From assembly GCA_937983085.1 (NCBI GenBank), contig CALJKZ010000492.1, forward strand, positions 1 through 6,363: a DNA stretch of 6,363 bases, read 5' to 3'. Source of the stretch: an uncultured Gemmatimonadales bacterium. Its GTDB lineage: Bacteria; Gemmatimonadota; Gemmatimonadetes; Longimicrobiales; Gaopeijiaceae. Below the pieces are notes generated by a model. That model had not been told where the DNA came from. It saw only the letters and a list, made by a program, of their open reading frames with translations, and did no database searches. Shown in pieces: positions 5,793 through 6,363 of this stretch (position 1 is the first letter of the stretch; each line of letters starts with the position of its first letter). The position numbers and the translations under genes were made by a program.

Positions 5793-6363
5793 ATTTCTCG
5801 GCGGCCCGCCAGGGCCTGAGCGATTGTCGTACCATCAACGTATTCGAGATCGCTCCCTACCGGAATGCCGCGTGCCAGGCGGGTGACTCGCGGGCCCATG
5901 GGACGGATCTCCTGCTCGAGGTAGACGGACGTCGCCTCCCCCTCCACCGAGGCGTTCGTGGCAACGATGACCTCTTGGATCTCGCCTTCCGCTTCGCCGA
6001 TACGGCTGAGCAGCGCGGCCACGTTCAGCTCGTCAGGCCCAATCCCGTCCAGGGGCGACAGCCGACCCCCCAGAACGTGGAAGAGGCCCCGATACTGCCC
6101 CGTCCGTTCGATGGCGCTCACCTCGTAGGCCTCCTCCACGACGCACAGGAGCGATCGGTCGCGCCGAGGGCTCACGCAGATGTCGCAGACCTCCTGCTCC
6201 GTGAAGTTCCCGCAGATGGCGCAGGAGCGGACCTTGTCGGCGAGATCCACCAGCGCCCGCGCGATTCGCCGCGGGTCCTTGTTGGACCACTTCATGAGGT
6301 AATGGACCAGCCACCGCGCCGTATTGGCGACGATGCCCGGGGGTCGCGACAGATCGTCCGTGA
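5789..6363 (-). CDS. recR: Recombination mediator RecR, N-terminus outside the window
   Basis: RecR works with RecF and RecO to load RecA at single-stranded gaps during repair. The frame is open to the window edge. The 22 codons upstream of the ATG at 6295 read LSRPPGI..TARWLVHYL, the place of the RecR helix-hairpin-helix. The gene therefore starts outside the window and that ATG is internal; no ribosome site precedes it. Numbered from the first visible codon, a four-cysteine zinc finger follows (Cys47, Cys50, Cys59, Cys62). The Toprim domain comes next, with LCVVEE, the block YRGLFHVLGGRLSPLDGIGP, and the C-terminal TNASVEGEATSVYL and RGIPVGSDLEYVD. About 190 of roughly 200 residues are present. 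The helix-hairpin-helix differs from the usual LPGIGPKSAQR form. The stop overlaps the next gene. Confidence 0.95.
   Translation of the reverse strand, partial: TDDLSRPPGIVANTARWLVHYLMKWSNKDPRRIARALVDLADKVRSCAICGNFTEQEVCDICVSPRRDRSLLCVVEEAYEVSAIERTGQYRGLFHVLGGRLSPLDGIGPDELNVAALLSRIGEAEGEIQEVIVATNASVEGEATSVYLEQEIRPMGPRVTRLARGIPVGSDLEYVDGTTIAQALAGRREM

Noticed and set aside
5311..5838. A minus-strand frame spanning the mglA leader and the small membrane protein
   Set aside because: It overlaps the membrane protein and recR in another frame, and its product is Arg/Gly-rich with no domain. The GTGA overlap supports the shorter gene instead.
6033..6314. A 93-codon minus-strand frame inside recR
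   Set aside because: It overlaps recR in another frame and its Arg/Gly-rich translation has no recognisable domain.

Overview
This is a GC-rich bacterial chromosomal segment carrying housekeeping genes, with codon use and base composition that look uniform throughout. Five of the seven visible start codons are GTG. An MglA-type small GTPase sits among recR, pgsA, cinA and grpE-dnaJ. Together with the sequence style of the DnaJ and MglA proteins, this suggests a Gemmatimonadota-like lineage. That assignment is inference from recalled family style; Deinococcota, Myxococcota or Acidobacteriota relatives are not excluded. No phage, transposon, CRISPR, rRNA or tRNA gene was found.

Layout. At the left edge, on the + strand, lie the 3' end of mnmA (tRNA 2-thiouridylase) and then a 167-residue helical, HEAT-like protein of unknown function. 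They converge, with an 18-base gap, on a long minus-strand series covering the rest of the window. Read in its own direction (right to left), that series is recR (5' end outside the window), a small single-span membrane protein whose start overlaps the recR stop, a terminator-like hairpin, mglA, pgsA, cinA, a second terminator-like hairpin, grpE and dnaJ.

Function. The minus strand appears to form three transcription blocks. The first is a recombination-repair block (recR plus the membrane protein). The second is mglA-pgsA-cinA, which joins a polarity/motility-type GTPase to phospholipid synthesis and nucleotide/cofactor repair. The third is the DnaK co-chaperone pair grpE-dnaJ, six bases apart; dnaK itself is not present. 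The grpE leader carries a compact set of CGATGG repeats at a 12-base spacing, one of them inverted, which could be a regulatory site.

No clearly new multi-gene system is visible. The points most worth a second look are the unusual helix-hairpin-helix of RecR, the RecR-coupled membrane protein, the isolated mglA without a visible mglB, and the two intergenic regulatory structures.
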